Assembly: GCA_965260995.1 (NCBI GenBank)
Contig: CBDHCD010000003.1
Coordinates: 1,240,001-1,304,000 of the forward strand
DNA from: JBBROS01 sp965260995
GTDB lineage: Bacteria; Pseudomonadota; Alphaproteobacteria; Acetobacterales; Acetobacteraceae
Length of the DNA stretch: 64,000 bases
Direction of reading: 5' to 3'
Shown here: positions 44,043 through 52,746 of the stretch, piece by piece
Layout: each line of letters opens with the position of its first letter
Numbering within the stretch: position 1 is the first letter of the stretch
Position numbers and translations under genes: made by a program
Notes under the pieces: model-generated
What the model was told of the DNA's origin: nothing
Database searches by the model: none
Seen by the model: the letters and a program-made list of their open reading frames with translations, nothing else

Positions 44043-44684
44043 ATGAGGGATCGCGATCCCGCCGAGGTTTACGGCAGCGCGCTCGTGCCGATGGTGGTCG
44101 AACAGACCGCGCGGGGCGAGCGGGCGTTTGATATCTACTCGCGCTTGCTCAAGGAGCGGATCATCTTCCTGACCGGACCGGTGTTCGACCAGGTCTCGGC
44201 GGTGATCTGCGCCCAACTGCTGTTCCTGGAGAGCGAGAACCCGTCGAAGGACATCAGCTTCTACATCAACAGCCCTGGCGGCGTCGTCTCGGCCGGGTTG
44301 GCGATTTACGATACGATGCAGTACATCCGCAGCCCGGTCAGCACGTTGTGCATCGGCCAGGCCGCGAGCATGGGCAGCCTGTTGTTGTGCGCCGGGGCCA
44401 AGGACAAGCGTTTTTGCACGCCGAACGCCCGGGTGATGATCCATCAGCCAAGCGGCGGCGCGCAGGGCCAGGCGAGCGACATCGAAATCCAGGCGCGTGA
44501 GATCCTGACGCTGCGCAATCGGCTAAACGAGATTTATGTCCACCACACTGGGCAGTCGCTGGAGGAGATCGAACGCAAGCTCGAACGTGACACCTACATG
44601 TCGGCGGAGGAAGCCCGGGACTTCGGGTTGGTCGACCAGGTCGTGGCGGACCGACCGGTGACAGCCGAGCCGGCCAAGCTTTGA
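44043..44684 (+). CDS. clpP: ATP-dependent Clp protease proteolytic subunit
   Basis: 213 residues from MRDRDPAEVYGSALVPMVVE. Of two close ATGs, 44043 has AAGGA nine bases before it, while 44034 would lie directly on that site. SFYINSPGGVVSAGLAIYDT, LCIGQAASMGSLLLCAGAKD (catalytic Ser) and ARVMIHQPSGGAQGQASDIE (catalytic His) are clear; the Asp follows in the handle helix region. ClpP forms the 14-mer chamber that works with ClpX and ClpA. Separated from tig by 116 bp without a recognisable promoter. Confidence 0.96.
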   Translation: MRDRDPAEVYGSALVPMVVEQTARGERAFDIYSRLLKERIIFLTGPVFDQVSAVICAQLLFLESENPSKDISFYINSPGGVVSAGLAIYDTMQYIRSPVSTLCIGQAASMGSLLLCAGAKDKRFCTPNARVMIHQPSGGAQGQASDIEIQAREILTLRNRLNEIYVHHTGQSLEEIERKLERDTYMSAEEARDFGLVDQVVADRPVTAEPAKL

Positions 44685-44688
44685 TACA

Positions 44689-44720
44689 GGACCGGGCCGG
44701 TGCTTGTGCCGGCCCGGTCT
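44689..44720 (+). terminator. Hairpin terminator after clpP
   Basis: A 10-bp perfect stem (ACCGGGCCGG with its complement, 44691-44718) around a TGCTTGTG loop, extended by two more pairs. It begins 6 bp past the clpP stop. The following CTAGGCATATCT is only mildly T-rich. It probably limits read-through from clpP to clpX. Confidence 0.6.
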
Positions 44721-44849
44721 AGGCATATCTGTTGCATCCACGGCACCGATCGCAGCCGCGGCAATCCGCCGCGATGCCGCGCTTGCCCGGGTCAGTGAGC
44801 GGGTTTAACCTTCACGGAAGTTCCCCGCGCCCGCGGGGTTGGAGTGCGC

Positions 44850-46103
44850 ATGGGCAAGTCTCCCGACTCTAAGAACACCCTTTACTGTTCCTTCTGCGGC
44901 AAGTCACAGCACGAGGTGCGCAAGCTGATCGCCGGCCCGACGGTGTTCATCTGCGACGAGTGCGTCGAGCTGTGCATGGACATCATTCGCGAGGAGCACA
45001 AGACGCACCTCGTGAAGTCGCGCGATGGGGTGCCGACGCCCAAGGAGATCTGCAAGGTCTTGGACGATTACGTGATCGGCCAGGCGCACGCCAAGCGGGT
45101 CCTGAGCGTCGCGGTGCACAACCACTACAAGCGGCTGGCGCACGGCGCGAAGAACAACGACGTCGAGATCGCCAAGAGCAACATCATGCTGGTCGGCCCG
45201 ACTGGTTCAGGCAAGACTTTGTTGGCTCAGACCCTGGCCCGCATCCTCGACGTGCCGTTCACCATGGCGGACGCGACGACGCTGACCGAGGCCGGCTACG
45301 TCGGCGAGGACGTGGAGAACATCATCCTCAAGCTGCTGCAATCGGCCGACTACAACGTCGAGCGGGCGCAACGGGGCATCGTCTACATCGACGAGGTCGA
45401 TAAGATCAGCCGCAAGTCGGACAACCCCAGCATCACCCGCGACGTGAGCGGGGAGGGCGTGCAGCAGGCGCTGCTCAAGATCATGGAGGGGACCGTCGCC
45501 TCCGTACCGCCCCAGGGCGGGCGCAAGCATCCGCAGCAGGAGTTCCTGCAGGTCGACACCACGAACATCCTGTTCATCTGCGGTGGCGCGTTCTCGGGGC
45601 TTGAGAAGATCATCGGCGCGCGCGGCAAAGGGTCGGGCATCGGCTACGGCGCCGAGGTGCGAAGCCCGGACGAGCGGCGCACCGGCCAGATCCTGCGTGA
45701 GGTGGAGCCGGAAGATTTGCTGAAGTTCGGCCTGATCCCGGAGTTCATCGGACGCCTGCCGGTAGTGGCGACGCTCGAGGATCTCGACGAGACGGCGCTG
45801 ATGGAAATCCTGACCAAGCCGAAGAACGCGCTGTCCAAGCAGTACGCTCGACTGTTCGAGATGGAAGGTGTTAAGCTCTCATTTACGGAAGACGCCCTAA
45901 AGTCCGTGGCGACGCGGGCGATCGCTCGCAAGACCGGGGCCCGCGGACTCCGGTCCATCATGGAGGCGATCTTGCTGTCAACCATGTTCGATCTGCCCGG
46001 CCTCGACGGCGTCGAGGAGGTCACGATCAACCGCGAAGTGGCGGAGAGCCGGGCCAACCCACTTTACACGTATGGCAAGGAGCGGGCCGAGGGCGGCGCC
46101 TGA
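44850..46103 (+). CDS. clpX: ATP-dependent Clp protease ATP-binding subunit ClpX
   Basis: 417 residues; I choose the ATG at 44850 over the GTG two codons earlier because GGAG at 44841-44844 is well placed for it. The zinc-binding domain has YCSFCGKSQHEVRKLIAGPT and VFICDECVELCMDI (four Cys). The AAA+ part has LVGPTGSGKTLLAQTLARIL (Walker A), GIVYIDEVDKISRK (Walker B), an LIPEFIGRLPVVATLEDLDE sensor region, and ARKTGARGLRSIMEAI (sensor 2 Arg). The IGF-type ClpP-docking loop reads GYGAEV-preceding KGSGIG. Unfolds substrates for ClpP. Confidence 0.96.
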   Translation: MGKSPDSKNTLYCSFCGKSQHEVRKLIAGPTVFICDECVELCMDIIREEHKTHLVKSRDGVPTPKEICKVLDDYVIGQAHAKRVLSVAVHNHYKRLAHGAKNNDVEIAKSNIMLVGPTGSGKTLLAQTLARILDVPFTMADATTLTEAGYVGEDVENIILKLLQSADYNVERAQRGIVYIDEVDKISRKSDNPSITRDVSGEGVQQALLKIMEGTVASVPPQGGRKHPQQEFLQVDTTNILFICGGAFSGLEKIIGARGKGSGIGYGAEVRSPDERRTGQILREVEPEDLLKFGLIPEFIGRLPVVATLEDLDETALMEILTKPKNALSKQYARLFEMEGVKLSFTEDALKSVATRAIARKTGARGLRSIMEAILLSTMFDLPGLDGVEEVTINREVAESRANPLYTYGKERAEGGA

Positions 46104-46117
46104 CGCCTGCGGCTCAT

Positions 46118-46140
46118 GCCCGTGTCGAGACGGGCTTGTT
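46118..46140 (+). terminator. Hairpin after clpX
   Basis: GCCCGT and ACGGGC form a stem around GTCGAG, followed by TTGTT, 15 bp past the clpX stop. It resembles a weak intrinsic terminator. The end of it overlaps the proposed -35 element of the lon promoter. Confidence 0.5.
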
Positions 46141-46165
46141 CACGGTCGGCCACCTGCCGATATCT
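46135..46165 (+). promoter_or_regulatory. Candidate heat-shock (RpoH) promoter of lon
   Basis: CTTG at 46135-46138, an 18-bp spacer, then CCGATATCT at 46157-46165. The alphaproteobacterial RpoH consensus is CTTG, 17-18 bp, CYTATNT; here one core base differs. lon is a classical RpoH target, which supports the assignment. Confidence 0.45.
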
Positions 46166-46233
46166 ACCTCACACGCCGCAGGCATGCCACATCGGGTGCC
46201 TTCCCCGGCGGACTGTCCCTTAGGAGGTCCTGA

Positions 46234-48660
46234 ATGAGTGAACCTGACCGGTCTAGCCGACCGAAGAAAACTGCCACCATGGAAACGATGGCCGTCCTGC
46301 CGTTGCGTGACATCGTCGTGTTCCCGCACATGATCGTGCCGTTGTTCGTCGGGCGAGAGAAATCCGTCCGGGCGCTCGAGACGGTGATGAAGGAGGACAA
46401 GCAGATCCTGCTGGTGGCGCAGCGCAACGCCGCCCAGGACGAACCCTCGGCCGACGACATCTACCGGGTCGGCACCGTATCGACGATCCTGCAACTCTTG
46501 AAGCTGCCGGACGGGACGGTGAAGGTGCTGGTCGAAGGCAACCGGCGCGCGAGCATCGCCGAGTTCTCCGAGACGGAGAGCTATTTCGAGGCGCGGGTCA
46601 GCGCCTTGCCGGATCAATCCGGCGAGACGAAGGAGTTCGACGCGCTGTGCCGCACCGTCGTCGGTCAGTTCGAGCAATACATCAAGCTGAACAAGAAGAT
46701 CGCGCCCGAGGTGTTGGTTTCGCTCAACCAGATCGAGGAGCCGAGCAAGCTGGCCGACACGATTTCGGCCCACCTGAACCTCAAGATCGCCGAGAAGCAG
46801 GAACTGCTGGAAGCGGCGAAGGTCGGGGACCGGCTGGAGCGGGTGTTCGCTCACATGGAGAGCGAGATCGGCGTGCTGCAAGTGGAGAAGCGCATCCGCA
46901 ACCGCGTCAAGCGGCAGATGGAGAAGACGCAGCGCGAGTACTACCTCAACGAGCAGCTCAAAGCGATTCAGAAGGAGCTGGGCGAAGGCGAGGACGGCAA
47001 GGACGAGGCCGCCGAGCTGGAGGACCGGATCAAGAAGACCAAGTTTACCAAGGAGGCTCGCGAGAAGGCGATGGCCGAGCTCAAGAAGCTCAGGACCATG
47101 AGCCCGATGAGCGCCGAGGCGACAGTGGTGCGCAACTATCTCGACTGGATGCTGTCGATTCCGTGGAAGAAGCGGAGCAAGATCAGCAACGACGTGTCCG
47201 AGGCCGAGCGGGTTCTGAACGCCGACCATTACGGGCTGGACAAGGTCAAGGAACGGATCATCGAGTACTTGGCGGTGCAGTCGCGCAGCCCGAAGATCCG
47301 CGGCCCGATCCTGTGCCTCGTCGGTCCGCCGGGTGTCGGCAAGACGTCGCTCGGCAAGAGCATTGCCAAGGCCACCGGGCGCAACTTCGTCCGCATGTCG
47401 CTGGGCGGCGTCCGGGACGAGGCCGAGGTGCGCGGCCACCGGCGGACCTACATCGGCTCGATGCCGGGCAAGGTCGTGCAGGGCATGAAGAAGGCCAAGA
47501 CCAGCAACCCCCTGTTCCTGCTCGACGAGATCGACAAGCTGGGAGCCGATTGGCGCGGCGACCCGTCCTCGGCCCTGCTCGAAGTGCTGGATCCCGAGCA
47601 GAACGCCACCTTCGCGGACCATTACCTCGAGGTCGACTACGACCTATCGGACGTTATGTTCGTGACCACCGCGAACAGCCTCAAGATGCCGCAGCCGCTG
47701 CTCGACCGCATGGAGATCATCCGCATCCCCGGCTACACCGAGGACGAGAAAGTCGAGATCGCGAAACGGCACCTGGTGGCCAAGCAGGCGGAGGCGAACG
47801 GCCTCAAGCCGGAGGAGTGGGCGCTGCACGAGGACGCCATCCGCGACCTGGTCCGCTACTACACCCGTGAAGCGGGCGTGCGCGGGCTGGAGCGCGAGAT
47901 CGCCAACGTCGCCCGCAAGGCGGTGAAGGAGATCGTCACCAAGAAGACCAAGAAGGTGTCGATCACCCGCAAGACCCTCGACAAGTACGCGGGCGTACGC
48001 CGCTTCCGCTACGGCGAGACCGAAGCGGAGGACATGGTGGGCGTCGTCACCGGCCTGGCCTGGACGGAGGTCGGCGGCGAGATCCTGACCATCGAGAGCG
48101 TGATGCTGCCGGGCAAGGGCAACGTGAAGCACACGGGCAAGCTCGGCGACGTGATGCAGGAAAGCGTCTCGGCCGCGCTGAGCTACGTGCGCAGCCGCGG
48201 CACGACGTTCGGCATCAAGCCGACGCTGTTCGAGAAGAAGGACATCCACGTCCACGTGCCGGAGGGCGCGACCCCCAAGGACGGCCCGTCCGCCGGCGTC
48301 GCGATGGCGACCAGCATCGTCAGCATCATGACCGGCATCCCGATCCGTCGCGACGTGGCGATGACGGGCGAGATCACCTTGCGCGGCCGGGTGTTGCCGA
48401 TCGGTGGCTTGAAGGAGAAGCTGCTCGCCGCGCTCCGGGCCGGCATCACCACGGTATTCATCCCGCGCGAGAACGAGAAGGACCTGGTCGAGATCGAGGC
48501 GAACGTGAAGAAAGACCTCAAGATCATCCCGGTCAGCCACGTCGATGAGGTCATCGGGCAGGCGTTGCAGCGCAAGCCGGAAGCGATCGAATGGGAGGAG
48601 CCGGCCGAGCCGGTGCCGCCGCCTGCCGCCGCGCCCGGGGGAGCCTCATTGCCGCACTGA
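46234..48660 (+). CDS. lon: ATP-dependent protease Lon (LonA)
   Basis: 808 residues, preceded by a full AGGAGG site. N-terminal substrate-binding domain with MAVLPLRDIVVFPHMIVPLF; coiled region with QMEKTQREYYLNEQLKAIQK; AAA+ domain with LVGPPGVGKTSLGKSIAKA (Walker A, about residue 365) and PLFLLDEIDKLGADW (Walker B); protease domain with TPKDGPSAGVAMATSIVSI (catalytic Ser near 685) and VLPIGGLKEKLLAA (catalytic Lys near 728). Degrades misfolded and regulatory proteins in the cytoplasm. The C-terminus is Pro/Ala-rich. Confidence 0.97.
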   Translation: MSEPDRSSRPKKTATMETMAVLPLRDIVVFPHMIVPLFVGREKSVRALETVMKEDKQILLVAQRNAAQDEPSADDIYRVGTVSTILQLLKLPDGTVKVLVEGNRRASIAEFSETESYFEARVSALPDQSGETKEFDALCRTVVGQFEQYIKLNKKIAPEVLVSLNQIEEPSKLADTISAHLNLKIAEKQELLEAAKVGDRLERVFAHMESEIGVLQVEKRIRNRVKRQMEKTQREYYLNEQLKAIQKELGEGEDGKDEAAELEDRIKKTKFTKEAREKAMAELKKLRTMSPMSAEATVVRNYLDWMLSIPWKKRSKISNDVSEAERVLNADHYGLDKVKERIIEYLAVQSRSPKIRGPILCLVGPPGVGKTSLGKSIAKATGRNFVRMSLGGVRDEAEVRGHRRTYIGSMPGKVVQGMKKAKTSNPLFLLDEIDKLGADWRGDPSSALLEVLDPEQNATFADHYLEVDYDLSDVMFVTTANSLKMPQPLLDRMEIIRIPGYTEDEKVEIAKRHLVAKQAEANGLKPEEWALHEDAIRDLVRYYTREAGVRGLEREIANVARKAVKEIVTKKTKKVSITRKTLDKYAGVRRFRYGETEAEDMVGVVTGLAWTEVGGEILTIESVMLPGKGNVKHTGKLGDVMQESVSAALSYVRSRGTTFGIKPTLFEKKDIHVHVPEGATPKDGPSAGVAMATSIVSIMTGIPIRRDVAMTGEITLRGRVLPIGGLKEKLLAALRAGITTVFIPRENEKDLVEIEANVKKDLKIIPVSHVDEVIGQALQRKPEAIEWEEPAEPVPPPAAAPGGASLPH

Positions 48661-48691
48661 AGGGCGAAGGGGAGTTATCTTTCGCTCCCGT

Positions 48692-48707
48692 CAAAGGCTC
48701 GCCTTTG
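48692..48707 (+). terminator. Possible terminator hairpin after lon
   Basis: A near-continuous palindrome, CAAAGGC TC GCCTTTG, 31 bp after the lon stop. With a four-base loop the stem is six pairs. No T run follows. Confidence 0.35.
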
Positions 48708-48762
48708 GCAGTCACTGTCGGTCTCGCCCTCGACCATCACGGCTCGGGGGCGAGATTCGTTC

Positions 48763-48837
48763 GGGCGGTTAGCTCAGCGGTAGAGCGTCTCGTTTACACC
48801 GAGAGGGTCGGCGGTTCGAAACCGTCACCGCCCACCA
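48763..48837 (+). tRNA. tRNA-Val (anticodon TAC)
   Basis: 75 nt including encoded CCA. Acceptor GGGCGGT pairs with ACCGCCC, then A and CCA; D arm GCTCAGCGGTAGAGC; anticodon arm TCTCG TTTACAC CGAGA; T loop TTCGAAA. Located 102 bp after lon. Confidence 0.96.
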
Positions 48838-48881
48838 ACGCCGCGGCGAGAGCCTGAAACAGGTCAGGCACTGATACCGGG

Positions 48882-48910
48882 TTGACGCGGCACGGGCACG
48901 GCCCTAGACG
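48882..48910 (+). promoter_or_regulatory. Candidate promoter of tRNA-Asp
   Basis: TTGACG, a 17-bp spacer, then TAGACG, ending 17 bp before the mature tRNA. The -35 box matches five of six positions and the spacing is optimal, so tRNA-Asp can be expressed independently of tRNA-Val. Confidence 0.5.
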
Positions 48911-48927
48911 GATCGCCCTGCCACGAC

Positions 48928-49004
<77 letters not shown>

Positions 49005-49116
49005 GGGCCACGCGCGCCAGGATTGCGCGCCCCAGCCCTGGGATAACGCGCCAGGTCTCGCATCGTGGTCGTCGGCGGCCGTGCCGCACTCCTTCGGCAT
49101 CCGTCCCGGCAGCGTC

Positions 49117-49133
49117 GTTCGCCTATGGCGAAC
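49117..49133. promoter_or_regulatory. Perfect inverted repeat upstream of nuoA
   Basis: GTTCGCC, TAT, GGCGAAC: a 7-bp perfect inverted repeat with a 3-bp spacer, 76 bp before the nuoA start. A second one, GTTGC AGC GCAAC, is at 49155-49167. The extended -10-like TGCTATATG at 49144-49152 lies between them. The arrangement looks like an operator around a promoter for the nuo operon (inference). Confidence 0.4.
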
Positions 49134-49208
49134 CCAGGGCGCGTGCTATATGCCGTTGCAGCGCAACATGGCGGAACGACCGCGTCGCTGCTTCATCGAG
49201 GATGACCG

Positions 49209-49571
49209 ATGCCGATCTTGGCCGACTACTTTCCCATCCTGGTGTTCCTCGCCATCGGCGGGGTGATCGCGGTCGCCATGGTCGGCGGCTCGCTGCTCGT
49301 CGCCCGGCAGAAGCCTTACGCGGAGAAGCTGTCGCCTTACGAGTGCGGCTTCGAGCCGTTCGACGACGCCCGGCGCAAGTTCGACGTGCGGTTCTACCTG
49401 GTCGCGATCCTGTTCATCATTTTCGACCTTGAGGTTGCCTTCCTGTTCCCGTGGGCGATCAGCCTCGCCGACATCGGCGTGTTCGGTTTCCTGTCGATGA
49501 TGGGGTTCCTTGCGGTGCTGACCGTCGGGTTCATCTATGAGTGGCGCAAGGGCGCATTGGAATGGGAGTAG
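49209..49571 (+). CDS. nuoA: NADH-quinone oxidoreductase subunit A
   Basis: 120 residues, three membrane helices. EKLSPYECGFEPFDDARRKF carries the conserved loop with Cys near the quinone site, and DVRFYLVAILFIIFDLEVAF follows, with acidic residues in helix 2. First gene of the 14-gene complex I operon; 204 bp of leader lie between tRNA-Asp and this gene. A GAGGA site precedes the ATG. Confidence 0.96.
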   Translation: MPILADYFPILVFLAIGGVIAVAMVGGSLLVARQKPYAEKLSPYECGFEPFDDARRKFDVRFYLVAILFIIFDLEVAFLFPWAISLADIGVFGFLSMMGFLAVLTVGFIYEWRKGALEWE

Positions 49572-49575
49572 TCGC

Positions 49576-50142
49576 ATGAGCGCGACCAATCTGAGATCAG
49601 TCGACCTGGCTTGGAACCGGGAAGCGTTGCCGCCAGGCCCGGAGCAGGACGCCGTGGTCAAGGGCATCACCGGCGAGGTCGCCGACAAGGGCTTCGTGGT
49701 GGCCAACCTCGACAAGGTGGTCAACTGGGCACGCACGGGGAGCCTGTGGCCGATGACGTTCGGCCTGGCGTGCTGCGCGGTCGAGATGATCCACGCCTAC
49801 ATGCCCCGCTACGACCTCGACCGCTTCGGGATCATCCCCCGCGCCAGCCCGCGGCAATCGGACGTGATGATCGTGGCCGGGACGCTGACCAACAAGATGG
49901 CGCCCGCCCTGCGCAAGGTTTACGACCAGATGCCGGAGCCGCGCTGGGTGATCAGCATGGGTTCGTGCGCCAACGGCGGCGGCTATTACCACTACAGCTA
50001 CAGCGTGGTCCGCGGCTGCGACCGTATCGTGCCGGTGGACATCTACGTGCCGGGCTGCCCGCCAACGGCCGAGGCCCTGGTCTACGGCATCATGCAGTTG
50101 CAGAAGAAGATCCGCCGCACTGGGACCATCCTCCGTGGCTGA
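49576..50142 (+). CDS. nuoB: NADH-quinone oxidoreductase subunit B
   Basis: 188 residues from the ATG at 49576. Ligands of iron-sulfur cluster N2 are in LACCAVEMIHAYMPRYDLDR, SMGSCANGGGYYHYSYSVVR and VDIYVPGCPPTAEALVYGIM; the adjacent-cysteine pair is the family hallmark. N2 passes electrons to quinone. The 4-bp gap to nuoA and the 8-bp overlap with nuoC show operon structure. Confidence 0.96.
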   Translation: MSATNLRSVDLAWNREALPPGPEQDAVVKGITGEVADKGFVVANLDKVVNWARTGSLWPMTFGLACCAVEMIHAYMPRYDLDRFGIIPRASPRQSDVMIVAGTLTNKMAPALRKVYDQMPEPRWVISMGSCANGGGYYHYSYSVVRGCDRIVPVDIYVPGCPPTAEALVYGIMQLQKKIRRTGTILRG

Positions 50143-50764
50143 CCTGGCTGCCCTCGTCGCCGCTGTCGCCGGCTTGCCCGGCGTGCAACGTGCCGGCCTC
50201 GAGAGCGGGGAAGTGGTGGTCCACGGCGAGCGGGATCGGGTGATCGATCTGCTGGGCGCGCTCAAGACCGCTCCCGGCGTCGCCTGCGAACAGTTGATGG
50301 ACTTGTGCGGCGTGGACTGGCCGGAGCGGGCGTTGCGGTTCGACGTGGTTTACAACCTGCTGAGCATCTCGCTTAATCACCGCGTCCGCGTCGTGGTGCA
50401 GACGGACGCGATCACCCCGGTGCCGAGTTGCTGGACGCTGTGGCCGGTGGCGACGTGGTTCGAGCGCGAGGCCTGGGACCTGTTCGGCATCGTGTTCGAC
50501 GGCCAGCCCGACCTGCGCCGCATCCTCACCGACTACGGCTTCAACGGCCATCCGTTGCGCAAGGATTTCCCGCTGACCGGCTACGTCGAGGTCCGCTACG
50601 ACGACGAGCGCAAGCAGGTGATCAACGAGCCGGTGGTCCTGACGCAGGATTTCCGCAACTTCGACTTCGTCTCACCTTGGGAAGGCATGACCACGTTGCC
50701 CGGCGACGAGAAGGCGCACGTCGCCCGCATCGAGGCGAGACAAGCCGCGAAAGAAGAGCCGTGA
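50135..50764 (+). CDS. nuoC: NADH-quinone oxidoreductase subunit C
   Basis: 209 residues, hydrophilic. TWFEREAWDLFGIVFDGQPD followed by LRRILTDYGFNGHPLRKDFP is the 30-kDa subunit signature. Kept separate from nuoD, unlike the fused nuoCD of enterobacteria. The start is the GTG at 50135, inside the end of nuoB; the stop shares bases with the nuoD ATG (TGATG). Confidence 0.95.
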   Translation: MADLAALVAAVAGLPGVQRAGLESGEVVVHGERDRVIDLLGALKTAPGVACEQLMDLCGVDWPERALRFDVVYNLLSISLNHRVRVVVQTDAITPVPSCWTLWPVATWFEREAWDLFGIVFDGQPDLRRILTDYGFNGHPLRKDFPLTGYVEVRYDDERKQVINEPVVLTQDFRNFDFVSPWEGMTTLPGDEKAHVARIEARQAAKEEP

Positions 50765-52026
50765 TGGACAATCTGAGCACGAGCCAGGGCCTCGACGTCG
50801 TCACCGGCACGCACGCCACGACGCCGGGCGAGGATAAGCCGGGCACCCGCAAGGTGATCGAGGTCGACAACCACACCATCAACTTCGGGCCGCAGCACCC
50901 GGCGGCGCACGGCGTGCTGCGCCTGATCCTGGAGATGGACGGCGAGGTGGTGGAGCGCGCCGACCCGCACATCGGCCTGCTGCACCGCGGCACCGAGAAG
51001 CTGATCGAATATAAGACATATCTGCAGGCGCTGCCCTACTTCGACCGGCTCGACTATGTCAGCCCGATGTGCATGGAGCACACCTGGGTGCTGGCGCAGG
51101 AGAAGCTGCTCGGCATCGAGGCCCCGCCGCGCGCCAAGTGGATCCGCACCTTGTTCGCGGAGATCACGCGTGTGCTGAACCACCTGCTCAACATCACGAC
51201 CTACGCGCTCGATGTGGGGGCGATCACGCCGAGCCTGTGGGGCTTCGAGGAGCGCGAGAAGCTGCTTGAGTTCTACGAGGCGGTCTCGGGTGCTCGGTAT
51301 CACGGCAACTACTTCCGCACCGGCGGCGTCGCGCGCGACCTGCCGGACGGGCTGACCGACCAGATCGCCGAGTGGACGCGGACGTTCCCGACCTTCGTCG
51401 ACGAGTTGGAGCAGTTGCTCACCAGCAACCGCATCTGGAAGCAGCGCACCGTCGACATCGGCATCATGACGCCGGAGGACGCGATGGTGTGGGGCTTCTC
51501 CGGGCCTTGCATCCGCGCCAGCGGCGTGCCGTGGGACCTGCGCCGCTCCCAACCCTACGACATGTACGACCAGGTCGAGTTCGACGTGCCGGTGGGGCGC
51601 AACGGCGACTGCTACGACCGCTACCTCGTGCGCATGAACGAGATGCGGCAGAGCGTCGCCATCATCCAGCAGTGCCTGGCGCGGATGCAGCCCGGCGACG
51701 TCAAGATCGTTGACCGCAAGTTCACCGCGCCACGCCGGCAGGAGATGAAGCGCTCGATGGAGGCGCTGATCCACCACTTCAAGCTATACACGGAAGGGTT
51801 CCACGTGCCCGCCGGGGCGACCTACACCGCGACGGAAAGCCCGAAAGGCGAGTTCGGCGTCTACCTGGTGGCGGACGGCACCAACCGGCCGTATCGCTGC
51901 AAGATCAGGCCGACCGGGTTCGCTTTCCTACAAGCCGTCGAGCACATGTCGAAGCGGCACATGCTGGCCGACGCGGTGGCGATCATCGGCTCGCTCGACG
52001 TGGTGTTCGGAGAGATCGACCGGTGA
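50764..52026 (+). CDS. nuoD: NADH-quinone oxidoreductase subunit D
   Basis: 420 residues from MDNLSTSQGLDVVTGTHATT. FGPQHPAAHGVLRLILEMDG has the quinone-site His, HIGLLHRGTEKLIEYKTYLQ the next conserved segment, and the C-terminus ends VVFGEIDR as in all 49-kDa subunits. With NuoB it forms the quinone pocket. The first 28 residues before KVIEVDNHTI are a variable, Thr/Gly-rich head. Confidence 0.96.
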   Translation: MDNLSTSQGLDVVTGTHATTPGEDKPGTRKVIEVDNHTINFGPQHPAAHGVLRLILEMDGEVVERADPHIGLLHRGTEKLIEYKTYLQALPYFDRLDYVSPMCMEHTWVLAQEKLLGIEAPPRAKWIRTLFAEITRVLNHLLNITTYALDVGAITPSLWGFEEREKLLEFYEAVSGARYHGNYFRTGGVARDLPDGLTDQIAEWTRTFPTFVDELEQLLTSNRIWKQRTVDIGIMTPEDAMVWGFSGPCIRASGVPWDLRRSQPYDMYDQVEFDVPVGRNGDCYDRYLVRMNEMRQSVAIIQQCLARMQPGDVKIVDRKFTAPRRQEMKRSMEALIHHFKLYTEGFHVPAGATYTATESPKGEFGVYLVADGTNRPYRCKIRPTGFAFLQAVEHMSKRHMLADAVAIIGSLDVVFGEIDR

Positions 52027-52742
52027 GCGATTTCAGCCACGAGGGCGACCGCTCGCCGCGGATGACGCGGCCGGCCGGAGCGGCGGCGTCGACCGGCACG
52101 GCGGAGCCGATCGGCGGCGCGCTCAATCCCGACGCCGCGCAGCCGGCGGAGCCGATAGCCTTCGCGTTCGACGACGCGAGCGAGGCGGAGATCGGACCGG
52201 TCCTACACAAGTACCCGCCGAGCCGCATCGCCAGCGCCGTGCTGCCGCTGCTCTACGTCGTGCAGGCGCAGATGCGGCGCGAGACCGGCAGCGCCTGGGT
52301 GCCGCGGGTGGCGATGGACGTGGTGGCGGCGCGGCTGGAAATGCCGCCGATCCGCGTCTACGAGGTCGCGACCTTTTACCTGATGTTCAACACCAAGCCG
52401 ATCGGGCGCTACCACTTGCAAGTGTGTGGCACGACGCCGTGCTGGCTGCGGGGCTCGGACGACATCACCCGTGCCTGCCGCGACGAGACAGGGCTGAAGC
52501 GGTGGAAGGAGACCAGCGCCGACGGGATGTTCACCATGACCGAGGTCGAGTGCCTCGGCGCTTGCGTGAACGCGCCGATCCTCCAAGTGGACGACGACTA
52601 TTACGAGGACCTGGACTACGACCGCACCCGGGCGCTGCTGCAAGCGTTGCGCCGGGGCGAACGGCCGCCGCCCGGCTCGGTGATCGGCCGCATCACGTCG
52701 GCCCCCGAAGGCGGGCCGACGACGCTTCAGACAGTGGAATAG
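52023..52742 (+). CDS. nuoE: NADH-quinone oxidoreductase subunit E
   Basis: 239 residues from a GTG that overlaps the nuoD stop (GTGA); an ATG at 52062 is an alternative. The first 50 residues are Ala/Pro-rich and not conserved. The core has VYEVATFYLMFNTKPIGRYH, VCGTTPCWLRGSDDI and ECLGACVNAPILQV, giving the four Cys of the 2Fe-2S cluster N1a. Part of the NADH-oxidising arm. Confidence 0.94.
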   Translation: MSDFSHEGDRSPRMTRPAGAAASTGTAEPIGGALNPDAAQPAEPIAFAFDDASEAEIGPVLHKYPPSRIASAVLPLLYVVQAQMRRETGSAWVPRVAMDVVAARLEMPPIRVYEVATFYLMFNTKPIGRYHLQVCGTTPCWLRGSDDITRACRDETGLKRWKETSADGMFTMTEVECLGACVNAPILQVDDDYYEDLDYDRTRALLQALRRGERPPPGSVIGRITSAPEGGPTTLQTVE

Positions 52743-52746
52743 AGCC

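Noticed and set aside
44822..44838. CCCCGC...GCGGGG hairpin just before the clpX ribosome site as a thermosensor
   Set aside because: A six-pair GC stem with a four-base loop is easily found by chance in this base composition, and it does not include the GGAG site.
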